A DNA stretch of 5,827 bases from Gammaproteobacteria bacterium (GTDB taxonomy: Bacteria; Pseudomonadota; Gammaproteobacteria; Steroidobacterales; Steroidobacteraceae): NCBI GenBank assembly GCA_030040525.1, contig JASHTN010000286.1:1-5827 (forward strand), given 5' to 3'. Positions 5,636-5,827 of the stretch are shown in pieces (the first letter of the stretch is position 1; every line of letters starts with the position of its first letter). The notes beneath the pieces are model-generated. The model saw only the letters and a program-made list of their open reading frames with translations. It was not told the origin of the DNA and ran no database searches. The position numbers and the translations under genes were made by a program.

Positions 5636-5827
5636 CTAGTGGGCTGTAACGGCTGATGTGGAAGTATCGATGCGGCGAGCCGGGTCGAAGTACCTCCACT
5701 TCACGGTTTTCGGGGCTTCGTTGTAGCGGCGGATGTAACGCATGATCTTCCTCTTGAGGTCTGGGACCGAGGTGAAGACGCCGCGGGCGATGACATCGCG
5801 CTCGATCTTGGCGAACCATAGCTCCAC
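5636..5827 (-). mobile_element. IS630-family transposase, C-terminal end (partial, continues past the right edge)
   Basis: A frame enters from the right edge and ends at TAG (5638-5636), giving 63 residues. The first visible residues, 'VELWFAKIERDVIARGVF', followed by 'LKRKIMRYIRRYNEAPK' and 'WRYFDPARRI', match the C-terminal part of IS630-type DDE transposases, just after the last catalytic acidic residue. The ending '-TSAVTAH' is also typical, so the C-terminus looks intact. The first codon in the window is GTG within the longer gene, not a start. The IS end should lie between the AhpD-like stop (5592) and this stop, but I could not identify the terminal inverted repeat or the flanking TA. 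Whether the element is whole cannot be seen. Confidence 0.85.

Overview
The window is GC-rich with the codon usage of a proteobacterium. A tRNA-Phe 3' remnant with an acceptor strand ending CCTGGCC-A-CCA resembles the tRNA-Phe of Beta- and some Gammaproteobacteria (Xanthomonadales-like) as I remember them. The exact taxon cannot be read from the sequence.

Left part (1 to about 3092) looks like the right end of an integrated element or genomic island. It holds: the last 41 codons of an unidentified protein, possibly a HipA-type toxin (1-131, +); a secreted two-lobed aspartyl protease (182-1105, -); a LysR-type regulator reduced to its first 43 codons (1200-1331, +), divergent from the protease; and a membrane-anchored protein with eight exact 34-residue TPR repeats (1433-2776, +). 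A 342-base gap without a gene follows (2777-3118). It contains a hairpin just after the TPR stop, five TGTGCC-type direct repeats about 10-11 bp (or a double turn) apart, and then the 3' half of a tRNA-Phe gene from the anticodon loop to CCA (3044-3092). An orphan tRNA 3' end of this kind is the usual footprint of a tyrosine integrase. Its orientation puts the element on the left and the older chromosome on the right.

Right part (3093-5827) reads as chromosomal backbone plus an insertion sequence. A complete LysR-type regulator (3119-4048, -) is divergent from a two-gene operon: an NmrA-like NAD(P)-binding protein (4137-5048, +) and, 10 bp later, an AhpD/carboxymuconolactone-decarboxylase-fold protein (5059-5592, +). 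The 88-bp divergent region contains inverted repeats that could be the regulator's operators, one of them lying over the regulator's own start codon. This is the classic layout of a LysR regulator controlling a redox-related operon. The AhpD-like protein has lost the Glu/Cys/Cys/His active-site residues and has no cysteine at all.

The right edge (5636-5827, -) is the C-terminal end of an IS630-family transposase that continues past the window.

The items most worth attention are the attachment-site remnant with its phased repeats, the palindromic regulator start region, and the cysteine-free AhpD-like protein. I see no clearly new multi-gene system.
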